Source of the DNA: Prorocentrum cordatum
Taxonomy: Eukaryota > Sar > Dinophyceae > Prorocentrales > Prorocentraceae
NCBI GenBank assembly: GCA_963575745.1
Contig: CAUYUJ010018905.1
Coordinates: 79,999-102,498, forward strand
Direction of reading: 5' to 3'
Length of the DNA: 22,500 bases
Part shown: one piece after another, positions 9,680 to 18,135 of the stretch
Position numbering within the stretch: the first letter of the stretch is position 1
Layout: the number at the start of each line of letters is the position of its first letter
Made by a program: the position numbers and the translations under genes
The notes under the pieces: model-generated
Told to the model about the DNA's origin: nothing
The model's input: the letters and a program-made list of their open reading frames with translations, nothing else
Database searches by the model: none

Positions 9680-9800
9680 CTCTGTCCCTGTTCCTTCTTG
9701 ATGTCCCTGCTGTCCTGCTGTTGCTGCTGCTGCTGCTGCTCTCGCAGCTGCTGCTCTCGCTGCTTTCCTGTCACCCAGCCTCCCCTCCCCTCCTGCGTCA
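9680..9800 (-). CDS. Possible Gln-rich minus-strand coding segment over a CTG tract
   Basis: The minus strand reads GKQREQQLREQQQQQQQQ followed by DSRDIKKEQGQ. The core is a CTG/TGC trinucleotide run at 9717-9757. A Gln-rich exon next to a Glu-rich stretch is plausible for a low-complexity protein, but the triplet repeat alone would give the same reading. Confidence 0.2.
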
Positions 9801-9930
9801 TCCTCCCTGCCTCCCAGGTCTCCCCCCTCCCCTCTCCTGATGGGGGGTCCCTGGTCACCCAACTCGCCCAAGGCTCTCGCTCTCAGGGGCGAACATGTAC
9901 CGTGGAACGGGGACCGTCTCGACGTCGCTT

Positions 9931-9939
9931 CCCAAGCGT
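9931..9939 (+). repeat. Left target-site duplication of MITE copy B
   Basis: CCCAAGCGT is repeated exactly at 10104-10112, immediately outside the two inverted-repeat ends. Confidence 0.65.
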
Positions 9940-10103
9940 TAGGTCGGGCGTGTCCTCCTACAGGCGGATGTTGGACGAAAAATAAGAACTAGTCAACACA
10001 TGCTCAAACATTCAACACATGCTCAAACATAGTCAAACAATCGTCCCCTGACTATTTGACTATTCTTGAATATTCCTCCTATAGAGGGACATGCCCGACT
10101 GAA
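9940..10103. mobile_element. MITE-like inverted-repeat element, copy B
   Basis: The left end reads TAGGTCGGGCGTGTCCTCCT, and the reverse complement of the right end reads TTCAGTCGGGCATGTCCCTC. The two arms stay similar for about 27 bp, and the element is bracketed by a 9-bp direct repeat. It contains an internal tandem duplication of CAACACATGCTCAAACAT (9994-10011 and 10013-10030) absent from copy A. A 9-bp duplication is typical of Mutator-type transposases, so a MULE-derived non-autonomous element is a reasonable guess. Confidence 0.8.
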
Positions 10104-10112
10104 CCCAAGCGT
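10104..10112 (+). repeat. Right target-site duplication of MITE copy B
   Basis: CCCAAGCGT, identical to 9931-9939. Confidence 0.65.
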
Positions 10113-10195
10113 CAAGCCGCGAGCGCCCAGTAGTGTTACGTGCAATGCAACACGAACCATGGGCAGAGACATCGTGGAATAAGAGAAGCTGGCAG

Positions 10196-10282
10196 CAGCC
10201 TCCTGCTGCTGCTGGTGCTGCTGCTGCTGCTGCTGCTCCTCCTCCTCCTCCTCCTCCTCCTCCTCCTCCTCCTCCTCCTCCT
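10196..10282. repeat. CTG run followed by CTC run
   Basis: A short CTG/TGC trinucleotide array (to about 10237) passes directly into a CTC array ending at 10282, six bases before the inverted-repeat element at 10288. Confidence 0.9.
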
Positions 10283-10287
10283 AATAG

Positions 10288-10504
10288 AGGCCTCCTAGAT
10301 GGGGTACGAGTAGATAGGGTCGGAGGATCGCGCCGCATCGCCAATGCATCGCTAATACATCGGCGATGCATCAGCGACGTCGGCGATGCATCGGCGACGT
10401 CGGCGTGGGGAAACACGGGCTCCACATCGAGCCGCATCGCCGATGCATCGGCGATGCGGCGCGATCCTCCGACCCCATCTACTCGGACCCCAGCTAGGAG
10501 GCCT
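10288..10504. mobile_element. Inverted-repeat element with 64-bp arms
   Basis: Arms 10288-10351 and 10441-10504 are reverse complements at 60 of 64 positions, beginning AGGCCTCCTAG at both ends. In all four mismatches the left arm has A where the right arm (inverted) has C or G. The 89-bp loop holds tandem GGCGATGCATC(A/G)GCGACGTC units and several ATGCAT palindromes. It could be a foldback/MITE-type transposon or a transcribed hairpin. No coding potential and no clear target-site duplication were found. Confidence 0.8.
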
Positions 10505-10679
10505 AGACATACAATCATTCTCCCCGGGGGTGTCGAACCACTGAGCAGAAAACGTCGACAGCAAGCGCGCACGCTCGAGGATTTCGTCCCGATCAAGGTG
10601 GCACTGTGTGGCTGCCCGTCGGTCCCACTGCACCTCTCGAAACGGCTGCTCTTCAGTGGAGGGAAGAAGATTGGACGCC

Positions 10680-10715
10680 CATGAGGGGACGAGAGAGCGA
10701 GAGAGAGAGAGAGAG
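10680..10715. repeat. GA dinucleotide tract
   Basis: A short AG/GA run, GAGAGAGAGAGAGAGA at its core, within otherwise non-repetitive sequence. Confidence 0.8.
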
Positions 10716-10739
10716 TCCAGGAGGGGCCCATCAAAGGGG

Positions 10740-11853
10740 AATGTGCCAGACCCCGAGGTGGGTTCCATCCCTGACCCAAGGGGCCCGACAATGCGCCCTC
10801 TGAAGCAACTCGTCGGAGTTGGCCTCAGCCTCCAAGCTGGCAGATCTGCCAAGGGCTCGCAGGTGTTCCTCGCCCAGCCAAAACCATTCGCACCCGTCCG
10901 CCATGCACAGGCTGCCATGCACGGGGGCTTGGACGGCTTTTCGGGCCCTCACTGGGACCTGCTCGACCGGGGTCCCACCGAAACGACCCTCGAATAAGAA
11001 CCGAGCCCCCCGCCCAGGAAGCCGATGGGGCCCTAGCTTATGGGCCCTCTTGGGATGCACCAGCCTCGCGAACGTATCAGATTTCTTGTTGCCCGCACCT
11101 TTCAGGACTCCTGACCGTGGCTTAGCCCTCTGAGGCCCTTTGCTCGCTTGGGGATGGTGGCGTACTCGCCGCAGGTCGTGCAAGCAAAAGAGGGTCTGGA
11201 CGACGCCTCGTGCACCAGGAATGCCCACAGAGTCTGGCCGCCAGCTGGCCACGGTTGACCTCCGCCAGGCTGCTCAGCTGCAGGTGAAGATGGCTCACAT
11301 CCTCGGCCTCAGGCTCGATCTGGGACTCGAGGGGGGGCAGCCTGGGTCCCGTACACCAGGCTGCCATCGGGGACTACTAACTCGGTCTCCGAAGGTGCCT
11401 CAAGAGAGGTTATGGTCAGCGCGGGGGCCCCTAGTCTCGTAGATTTCCAGATCGCCATAGTGCGCCTCCGCCGGACCTGCGAATTTGAGGGGACGCTCTG
11501 GCGAGGGCTAACACACCCTTCAGGAGGATATCCTTGGCAAGCAATATGACTATTCTCGCGCCCCGCTTTGCTAGGGCGTCTGACTTGTGCTTGCCGAGCC
11601 TCTCGACCTCCGTGAGCTCTCCCTCGCGCACATCATTCATGGAAGCGTGTGCTGGTACTCTCTTGAAACAGGCCCCCTCTAAGCCCCCCACCTCGAGGGT
11701 TTCTTCCAGATGTGAATGGCACTGCTGGTCGCGCGGCGCCCGCTCCTGCAGCAACCGAATGTGCCTGCGCAGTCTGTACAAAGGGTGACTCCCCCCGTGA
11801 GAGACATGGTCACAATGTGGACGCAGGGACGATGGTTGGAGGGACGGCTCCAA
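10740..11853 (-). pseudogene. Retroelement 3' fragment (element 3): RNase H end and zinc-finger C-terminus
   Basis: On the minus strand, 11667-11557 reads FKRVPAHASMNDVREGELTE followed by VERLGKHKSDALAKRGA. This is the C-terminal part of an RNase H domain as found in dinoflagellate LINE-like elements (consensus VPAHAS ... GN--AD-LAK-GA), with N replaced by K. Further along, in another frame (about 11180-11120), it reads FACTTCGEYATIPKRAKGLR, a CxxCG motif comparable to FCAKCGLTSTTDPRH in element 2. In a third frame (about 11130-10990) it reads GNKKSDTFARLVHPKRAHKL. At least two frame changes make this a pseudogene. No RT motifs are found upstream, so only a 3' end survives; the 5' limit is unclear. 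Confidence 0.6.
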
Positions 11854-11964
11854 GCCAACCTCCTAACAAGCAAATGGCACTGTTGTGAATCGCAACCCCG
11901 TCATCCTGCCACTCGGACCGACGGGAACTCAAAAGTCAAACCGAGCCGTCGCAGAACACGTGGC

Positions 11965-12180
11965 CCCCTTGGAGGAAGGAGGAGGAGGAGCAGGAGGAGG
12001 AGGAGGAGAAGGAACGGGACGATGAGGAAGGAAAGGAGGTGGAAGAGGCGGCGGAGGAGGCGAAGGACGGTGAAGGATGGGCAGAGGACTGGGATGAGGG
12101 TGCACAAGGAGGGAGGGGGATGCGAAGGCCGGGGATGAGGCGGAGGAGTGTAATGACAGGTGGGGAGTGGCAGGAGTGGC
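11965..12180. repeat. GGA/GAG purine-rich tract
   Basis: Imperfect GGAGGA repeat on the plus strand. Its long Arg/Lys/Glu ORFs are low-complexity artefacts. It is one of only two purine-rich tracts on the plus strand, most other tracts being pyrimidine-rich. Confidence 0.85.
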
Positions 12181-13123
12181 ACGGTGACGGACAGGGGAGG
12201 AGGGGGATCAGGGGGATGAGAAGCCGTGAGTGGAACGAGGGGGAGCAAGGGAACAGCTCAGTGACAACTCCCGATCCGAATATTGCTTTGAAGACAGGGA
12301 TGCACGTGCCTCAAGACATGGATGGGAACAAGACAACGCCAACGCGGGCCGAGCTCGACCAGCACAGGCCGAACCCCCCAGACAGCCTGCCTCGGCAAAG
12401 AGCCGAGCCAGCCCGCTGCGCCCTTCTCAGCGAGGCTCGCGACCAGCGACCACCTCATTCATGCGCCAGGCCTGCGCAAAGGATGCCCCGCCCTGACACG
12501 GACCGAGGGGGCATGGTCATATGGGCGCCTCAATTAGACAGTGAGCGCCCAAAAGCCTGCAGACAAGGTACTGGCGGGCGGGCTGGACAAGGTGGCCGCC
12601 GTGCTCAAACGTTTCCAACGCTTGCACTGGGCCAAGACTGTCGCACGTGAGGGCGAGAGCCTCGAGAGCATGCTAGAGGGCACCACTGCGCGCCCTACGG
12701 AGGATACCCCGTGCAGTCCAGCACGCACGCACGACAGATAGAGATGCAGCGGGGACGGCTGGCACCTCATGAAGGCTGCTCGAAGTCGGCCCGCGAGAGA
12801 GCGGTCTTGGCGAACCGTGGCACCACGCACATCTGACCCGCCCACCCTCCACCTCCTCAAGATGGTGAGAAAGCAGAGCGAGTTGCAGAGGGGCGACATC
12901 CCTACTCACAAAGCTGGGACGGGGGCTTCAGCTTGACCGGCCACCTTCTCAGCCAAATCCCCCCCTGCAGAGTGAAGACCCCGCGGTCCTCAGGAACCCT
13001 CGCGCCATGTCCGGACAAGCGGTCGACCCCCACTCCTGCCGGCCGCTGCAGGGTCAGGCGAAGAAGGCGGAGGAGGCAAGAGGCAGGGGCTGGAGGAGAA
13101 GGGGGCAGGGGGGAACGGAGGGG
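12181..13123. other. Non-repetitive sequence, no confident gene
   Basis: One plus-strand stretch (12550-12735) reads KPADKVLAGGLDKVAAVLKR then FQRLHWAKTVAREGESLESM with fairly GC-biased third positions and a stop at 12739. It looks protein-like but matches nothing I recognise. It could be an exon or the remains of a mobile element. The rest has no coding signature. Confidence 0.35.
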
Positions 13124-13275
13124 GACCCTCCTCCTCCTCCTCCTCCCTCCTCCTCCTCCTCCTCCTCCTCCTCCTCCTCCTCCTCCTCCTCCTCCTCCTC
13201 CTCCTCCTCCTCCTCCTCCTCCCCCCTCCCTCCTCCCTCCTCCCTCCTCCCTCCTCCTCCTCCCTCCGCCCCCCT
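13124..13275. repeat. CCT/CTC trinucleotide array
   Basis: Nearly perfect CTC from about 13147 to 13220, then CCTCCCTCC variants. The apparent poly-Pro, poly-Ser, poly-Glu and poly-Gly ORFs are artefacts. Confidence 0.95.
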
Positions 13276-13310
13276 CCACAATTACTCAATATGAATATAC
13301 TCTCCCTCTT

Positions 13311-13681
13311 CCCCTGATGGCGTCCGGGTGATGGCCGCGCACCCTCCGCGTACTGTTTTTTTGCACACAGGATGCCCGGGAAATCCCGGGAAACGACTCT
13401 CGCTGAGGCGCCGGCGTCATTTTTTCCCAAAATGCTGCTCTCGCGCCGGCGTCATTTTTTCCCAAAATGCTGCTCTCGTTGAGGCGCCGGCCTCATTTCT
13501 GCTCCCGAATCCTTCCCCTGATGGCGTCCGGGTGATGGCCGCGCACCCTCCGCGTACTGTTTTTTTACACAGGATGCCCGGGAAATCCCGGGAAACGACT
13601 CTCGCTGAGGCGCCGGCGTCATTTTTTCCCAAAATGCTGCTCTCGTTGAGGCGCCGGCCTCATTTCTGCTCCCGAATCGTT
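13311..13681. repeat. Two tandem copies of a 204-bp unit
   Basis: Copy 1 (13311-13514) and copy 2 (13515 to about 13681) both run from CCCCTGATGGCGTCCGGGTG through the palindromic CCCGGGAAATCCCGGG to CTCCCGAATC. Copy 1 has an extra exact 35-bp tandem duplication (13408-13442 and 13443-13477, from GCGCCGGCGTCA to TGCTGCTCTC) that copy 2 lacks. Further decayed units (GCGTGGGCCTCATTTTCGG) continue to about 13790. No coding function is recognised. Confidence 0.85.
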
Positions 13682-13799
13682 CCGAATCGTGCTCCCGCTG
13701 CAGCGTGGGCCTCATTTTCGGATCGGTGTTTGGCCTCCGTCGTTCAGGATGGCGTTCTCGCCCCAGCGCGGGCCTTTTTCTCGCGCGCCCATCCGCCCG

Positions 13800-14110
13800 C
13801 CACCACCGCGCCGCACCGCCACCACCACCACCACCACCACCACCACCACCAACCACCACCACCACCACCACACCACCACCACACCACCACCACCAACCAC
13901 CACCACACCATCACACCACATACACCAACCACCACCACCACCACAACCACCACCACCTACCACCAGCACCAGTACCACAACACCAGCACCACCACCACCA
14001 CCCACCAGCACCACCACCACACCAACCACACATCACCACCACCACCACCACCACCACCACCACCACCACCACCACCACCACCACCACGACAACCACGCAC
14101 ACACGCACGC
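13800..14110. repeat. CAC/CCA trinucleotide array
   Basis: About 300 bp of ACC/CAC repeats with ACA and AAC interruptions end in ACACGCACGCACG. The His/Thr/Pro-rich plus ORFs and Val/Gly/Trp-rich minus ORFs are artefacts. Confidence 0.95.
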
Positions 14111-14254
14111 ACGCACGCACGTGCACCACCACCCACTACGCACGCGCGCGCGGAGCCACAGGTCCGCTACGACACGCGTCCGCGGATAGAGAAAATCAGC
14201 GCCATGGTAAGGATGGGAGGGAGGGGTAGGACGTCAGATATGACGCGAGCGCAC

Positions 14255-14930
14255 CTAGCTTGCCCCCACCCCCTCCCCCCCTTCCTCCTCCCTCCTCCCT
14301 CCTCCCCCCTCCCTCCTCCCTCCCTCCTCCCTCCCCCTCCTCCCTCCGCCCTAACCTAACATCCTCCCTCCTCCTTCCCCCCTACCATCCACCTCCTCAT
14401 TATCCCCTCCCTCCCCTCCTCCCTACCTCCCCTTCCTCCCACCCCTCCCCCCTCCTCCCCCCCCCCCCCCCCCCCTTTTCCCCCCCCCCCCCCTCCATCC
14501 TCCATGCTCCTTCCTCCTTCACTCCCTCCTACCCTCCTCTGTCCTCCTCCTCCCTCCTACCATCCTAACCTCACTCCGAGAAGCCTACCATCCCTCCTCC
14601 CTCCTCACTCCCATTCTACCTCCTCCCTCCTCCCTCCCCCCTCCACGCCTCCTCCCTCCTCCCTCCTCTCTCCTCTTTCCTCCTCCCTCCCTCCTCCCTC
14701 CTCCCACTCCTACCCTCCCCCCCACCCCTTCCTCCATCCTCCCGTCCTCCCTGATCCCTCACCCACCTTCCTCTCCTCCTCCCTCCCTCCTCCCTCTCCC
14801 TCCCCCGTCCTCCCTCCCGACCCTGCCTCCCTGCCCCTCTTGTCCCTCCTCCCTGCTCCCTCCTCCCTCCTCCTCCTCCCTCCTCCTCCCTCCTGCTCCT
14901 GCCCCGCCTCCCCTCTTCCCTCCTCCCTCC
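14255..14930. repeat. CCCTCC polypyrimidine array, left flank of element 2
   Basis: Almost pure C/T on the plus strand for nearly 700 bp, with a long C run at about 14457-14492. The array stops at element 2 and resumes on its far side at 21590. The minus strand is G-rich and could form G-quadruplex or triplex structures. Confidence 0.95.
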
Positions 14931-14950
14931 CTCCGCCCTCCGCCCTCCGC
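14931..14950 (+). repeat. Left target-site duplication of element 2
   Basis: CTCCGCCCTCCGCCCTCCGC is repeated without mismatch at 21570-21589. Everything between is the retroelement, and everything outside is polypyrimidine array. Confidence 0.75.
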
Positions 14951-14961
14951 CCCCCCCCTTG

Positions 14962-14981
14962 CGTAGCCAGTTTGGCTCAAG
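14962..14981 (+). other. Dinoflagellate spliced-leader relic
   Basis: CGTAGCCAGTTTGGCTCAAG matches the final 20 nt of the conserved dinoflagellate spliced leader (known to end CGTAGCCATTTTGGCTCAAG) at 19 positions, the only change being T to G. It lies 11 bp inside the target-site duplication, at the very 5' end of the element, and is followed directly by ATG (14982). The simple reading is that a trans-spliced element mRNA was reverse-transcribed and inserted. Confidence 0.85.
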
Positions 14982-15054
14982 ATGCCAGGTTCCCCAGGGG
15001 GCCAAACGGATACCGCTAGTCCGCGGCTTGACGACGACCAGTTTCGCCTTTCCT

Positions 15055-16164
15055 ATGGGAGTTGGGCAGCCACAGTCAGTTCCTCCTTCACGCCTCCCTG
15101 CGCTCGATTGGGATGCTATGGCAAGGCGTGGAACACCTGCGCGGCGTGCAACCAGTGGTCGTAAAATTGGCGCATCGTGCAGAACGGCTACGTTTGCCAC
15201 CATTCCAGCAGCCCCCATCGACATCTGGAAGAAGCCTGACCACAACAACAAGAAGCCGTCACGCAGCAGGGCCCCCTGGGCCGACAAACCTCCTCACGGC
15301 AAGCCCGACCAGTTCCTGGTTATCCTCGACCAGCTCCCAGCAGATCTGCGGGCATCGGAGCACAGACTGGCGCTTGCTAAGGAGATCGAGGACCGCACCA
15401 AGGCCCAACAGCTGGCCGCCCAGGCCAACCCCGAGGCTGTCCACCTGCGGATGGCCGAGGCGATCAGGGTCGCCAGCCAGGAGAAGGCCAAGCTCCAATC
15501 GCTGTCCGTCCGCCTCAGGGCCGCCCAGGAGTACCTTGAGCAGTGCAAGAAGGACCAGCTCGAGCAGGCCAGCATCTCCGTCGAGGCGGAGGCCGAGCGC
15601 GTGGAGGCCGCCCGCGCGTACGAGGCCACCACCATCCAGGGCGCCGACCCTGGCGCCACGCAGGACGGCCGGAGGGCGGTCTTCGCATTCGACGCAGGCC
15701 TCTTCGACGACCTCGACCAGTACGAGGATGAGGCCAAGAACTCCCTTCTCACTTGGAAAGAGGAGATCGAGCGCCACCAGCGGGAGATGGAGGAAGGCCA
15801 GCGTCGCCCCCAGGAGCTCCTGCAGACGGCGCGGGCCACGGTGGAGGCCCCAGCCAGCAAGAAGCGCAAGAACCCTGGGGGGGAGGGCGTCGCTGCCGAC
15901 CCCACGCCCGCCGAGGCCAAGGCCAAGGCCTCCGCGGCCCAGGCGCCCAAGGGCCCCGCCAAGCCCACCCCGGAGCAGCAGAAGGCCGCCGCCGAGCAGG
16001 CGGCCGAGGCAGCCCTCGCCGCGGTCAACGCCGAGAGCGCGGCCCCCTCCTCCAGCGTGGCAGCGGCGGCCAAGGAGGTGGCTCGCAGGACTTCTGATCG
16101 CCCTAAGCCTCCCCCTGCCAAGGCCCCCGGTTCCATGCCAGGCGCAGGCGACGAGCGGGGGTAG
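15055..16164 (+). CDS. Retroelement ORF1, coiled-coil nucleic-acid-binding-type protein
   Basis: This frame is open from 14959 to TAG at 16162. ATGs in it lie at 15055 (369 codons, chosen) and 15118. The first part is basic (GRKIGASCR). From about residue 90 onward there is a long charged helix with coiled-coil character (EHRLALAKEIEDRTKAQQLA, EYLEQCKKDQLEQA, EEIERHQREMEEGQ), then a KKRKN basic cluster that could be a nuclear signal, then an Ala/Lys/Pro-rich tail. Codons end strongly in G or C. Coiled-coil ORF1 proteins of LINEs trimerise and coat element RNA; that role is inferred from position and shape, not from a recognised domain. A different frame from the ATG right after the spliced leader reads AWNTCAACNQWS, possibly the relic of a zinc ribbon that once formed the N-terminus. 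Confidence 0.7.
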   Translation: MGVGQPQSVPPSRLPALDWDAMARRGTPARRATSGRKIGASCRTATFATIPAAPIDIWKKPDHNNKKPSRSRAPWADKPPHGKPDQFLVILDQLPADLRASEHRLALAKEIEDRTKAQQLAAQANPEAVHLRMAEAIRVASQEKAKLQSLSVRLRAAQEYLEQCKKDQLEQASISVEAEAERVEAARAYEATTIQGADPGATQDGRRAVFAFDAGLFDDLDQYEDEAKNSLLTWKEEIERHQREMEEGQRRPQELLQTARATVEAPASKKRKNPGGEGVAADPTPAEAKAKASAAQAPKGPAKPTPEQQKAAAEQAAEAALAAVNAESAAPSSSVAAAAKEVARRTSDRPKPPPAKAPGSMPGAGDERG

Positions 16165-17271
16165 CCCAGCCACCCTCTTCTTCGGCAACATCACCGCCTG
16201 GGGCCCCCAGGCGGCGAAGCATGTGCATGAGGAGCGCGACTGCTACAGCATCATGGCTTTGGTGGGGACCCACGTCGGCCCCGCAGCGACGCAGGACATG
16301 CGCATCCAGCTTCAGAAAGACTCGCGGAAGGCCTCGGCGGCCCCTGCCTTCAGAAAAGTACAACGGTTTCTCGGGAGGTGAGATGGTCATTGCCCGCAAA
16401 CATATCGCGGCGACCACAATGGACCAGATGCGAAAGGATGTACAGGCCTCGGGGCGTCAGGACCCTTGCCGCGGTTTCGCTCCTCTAATATGGCATTTGA
16501 GGTTAGGTGATTTGCTCATATTGTCGTTGCACCTCTTACCTTCCATTTGTCTTCGGCACAAAAATCACGACACGCACACGGCCCTGGCGCCCCTCTTGTT
16601 TGCGAGCCAGGACGCCTGGAACATTGTTGGAGATTGGAACTTGGAGCCCGCTGAGTTATCACAATCGGATTGGCTTGAGAAGCTGGGAGGTGAGATCGCC
16701 CTCCCCACAGGCACCCGCGCTACGTGCTCACAGGGGGCAGGGAAGCATGCACGATTATGCTGTAGTCAAGAAGGGCACTGCGCACCTTTACTCCATTCAT
16801 CCTGCTTTTGCTGTCCCTTGGTCTCCTCATTGTGGATTGCACATCGGTGCCAGGCAGACTTCGGATGATTGGTGGCATGCAGCGCCGTTGCTTCCTCGAT
16901 CTTTACCAGTCGCGCGCAGACCCAAGTTGGCCCCCGACCCCGACAGTGAGAGATCCAGAGCGAGACGCGCCTGCACGCGAGACGATCCTCAGGAACCAGC
17001 TGGCCCCGACATGATGCCCGACCAGGAGCCCCTCAAGGTCCCCTTCTACGCCCCCGACGAGTCTTGGGTCGCTGCTTGGGAGCTGGCAAGAGGTATATGT
17101 GTCTTGGGAGACACGAGGTGCAGCCCCGCGCAGGACTCCCCGTACCTTCTCGAGGACCCACAGGGCCAGCAGCAACTCAACTATGAATACAGTCTTTGGG
17201 TCACGGCTATGGAGAGGGCTCTCTTCGGCTTGGAGACTCACCATGATCCGTTTATCCAGAGGCCGTCGTAA
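16165..17271 (+). pseudogene. AP-type (EEP) endonuclease domain of element 2, frameshifted
   Basis: The domain is read in three successive frames. 16166-16350 (frame 2) reads LFFGNITAWGPQAAKHV and DCYSIMALVGTHVG. After a shift in an A run near 16352, frame 3 reads GGEMVIARKHIA and AWNIVGDWNLEPAELS. After a shift in a G run near 16736, frame 1 reads GQGSMHDYAVVKKGTAHLYS and WSPHCGLHIGA, continuing to TAA at 17269. These are the N-x-x-x-W, metal-site, GDxN, S-x-x-D-Y and xxH motifs of exonuclease-endonuclease-phosphatase fold LINE endonucleases, which nick target DNA to prime reverse transcription. The usual metal-binding Glu in the L-x-E-T-H motif is Gly (GGG). ORF1's stop overlaps the start of this frame. 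Confidence 0.75.
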
Positions 17272-18135
17272 GGGCTTCTCTATGGGACGCAAGCGGCCAA
17301 AGCCGACCCCTGGAAGGGCCCACCTGCGTGACGACCCCGCTGAGCGTTGGGCCAAGTTTGGGGCGCTTCTGGACCGCTACTGTATCCTTACCAGCAAGGG
17401 CTCTGACCCTGCCCAGCTCCCTTGCATCCTTGCCGGCTGCAGGCGCACCACCCCGCTCATCCTGGGACAGGACGACGCCCAGTATTTCGGTAAGAACTCG
17501 CTTAGTGACCGCACGGAGTGGAGCAGATTCGTGGATGACTTTCTTGCAGCAACATTGTTGCCCGACACCGCAGCTTGGGTGAGGGATGGTTGGAGCCCGA
17601 AGGTCATAGAGTCTGAGCGGCAAGAAGAGAAGTCGGATTTGGATGGAGGCATTCGCAGGTTGATTTCGCGTACTCCGCATTTCCAATGCCATCCGCACAC
17701 CGACATCCCATGTGGGCTCAATCATGACTTGGTTCAAGCCGCCCCCGAGGTTGGCGGCGCTGCATCGGACGCTGGTTCAACGGGCTTGACGCGCACCTCT
17801 TCGCCGAGCCAGATACTAACCACTCCGAGGTCAGTTTCGCCGTCGCAGTTGGTTTCACGTTCGCGCTCTTCTCCAATTGGGCCCTCGTCTTCACTGATTT
17901 CGGGCGCGAGCTCCACTGCACCTGAGGACGTGGAGACCACCCTGGGCTTGCAGCACCCCGCGGGACCAGTGTTCGGAAGAGCGGCAGCGGCGACACGCTC
18001 ACCGCGTGCTGGACTCCACGGGGCAGACTCGCCCATGGGGGGAATCGCAGGAGGTGCAGCAGAACCGCGCCACACGTGCTCCGATTGCCACGTCGCCTTC
18101 AGCTTCAGCGGAACAGAGACAAGGCGGTGGCATGG
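17272..18135 (+). pseudogene. ORF2 linker between endonuclease and RT, broken
   Basis: Frame 2 reads GRRKGFSMGRKRPKPTPG, then AERWAKFGALLDRYCILTSK and EWSRFVDDFLAATLLPDT, continuing from the endonuclease after a shift near 17265. From about 17749, frame 1 has the better coding bias (WRRCIGRWFNGLDAHLFAEP), then ends at TGA at 17929. Downstream, frame 2 offers HTCSDCHVAFSFSG, a possible CxxC finger just before the RT frame takes over. Such linkers in related elements carry no enzymatic motif I can name. The exact join to the RT frame is uncertain. Confidence 0.5.

Noticed and set aside
13705-14359. His/Thr/Pro-rich plus ORFs and Val/Gly/Trp-rich minus ORFs
   Set aside because: Direct translation of the CAC and CCT arrays; no non-repeat coding signature.
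14982-15164. 60-codon ORF beginning at the ATG directly after the spliced-leader relic as an independent gene
   Set aside because: It stops where the coiled-coil frame continues; it is more likely a shifted piece of ORF1's N-terminus (a possible zinc ribbon) than a gene of its own.
16120-16180. Programmed +1 ribosomal frameshift between ORF1 and the endonuclease
   Set aside because: The frames overlap, but no slippery site or downstream structure stands out and several other indels in the element make decay or sequencing error simpler.
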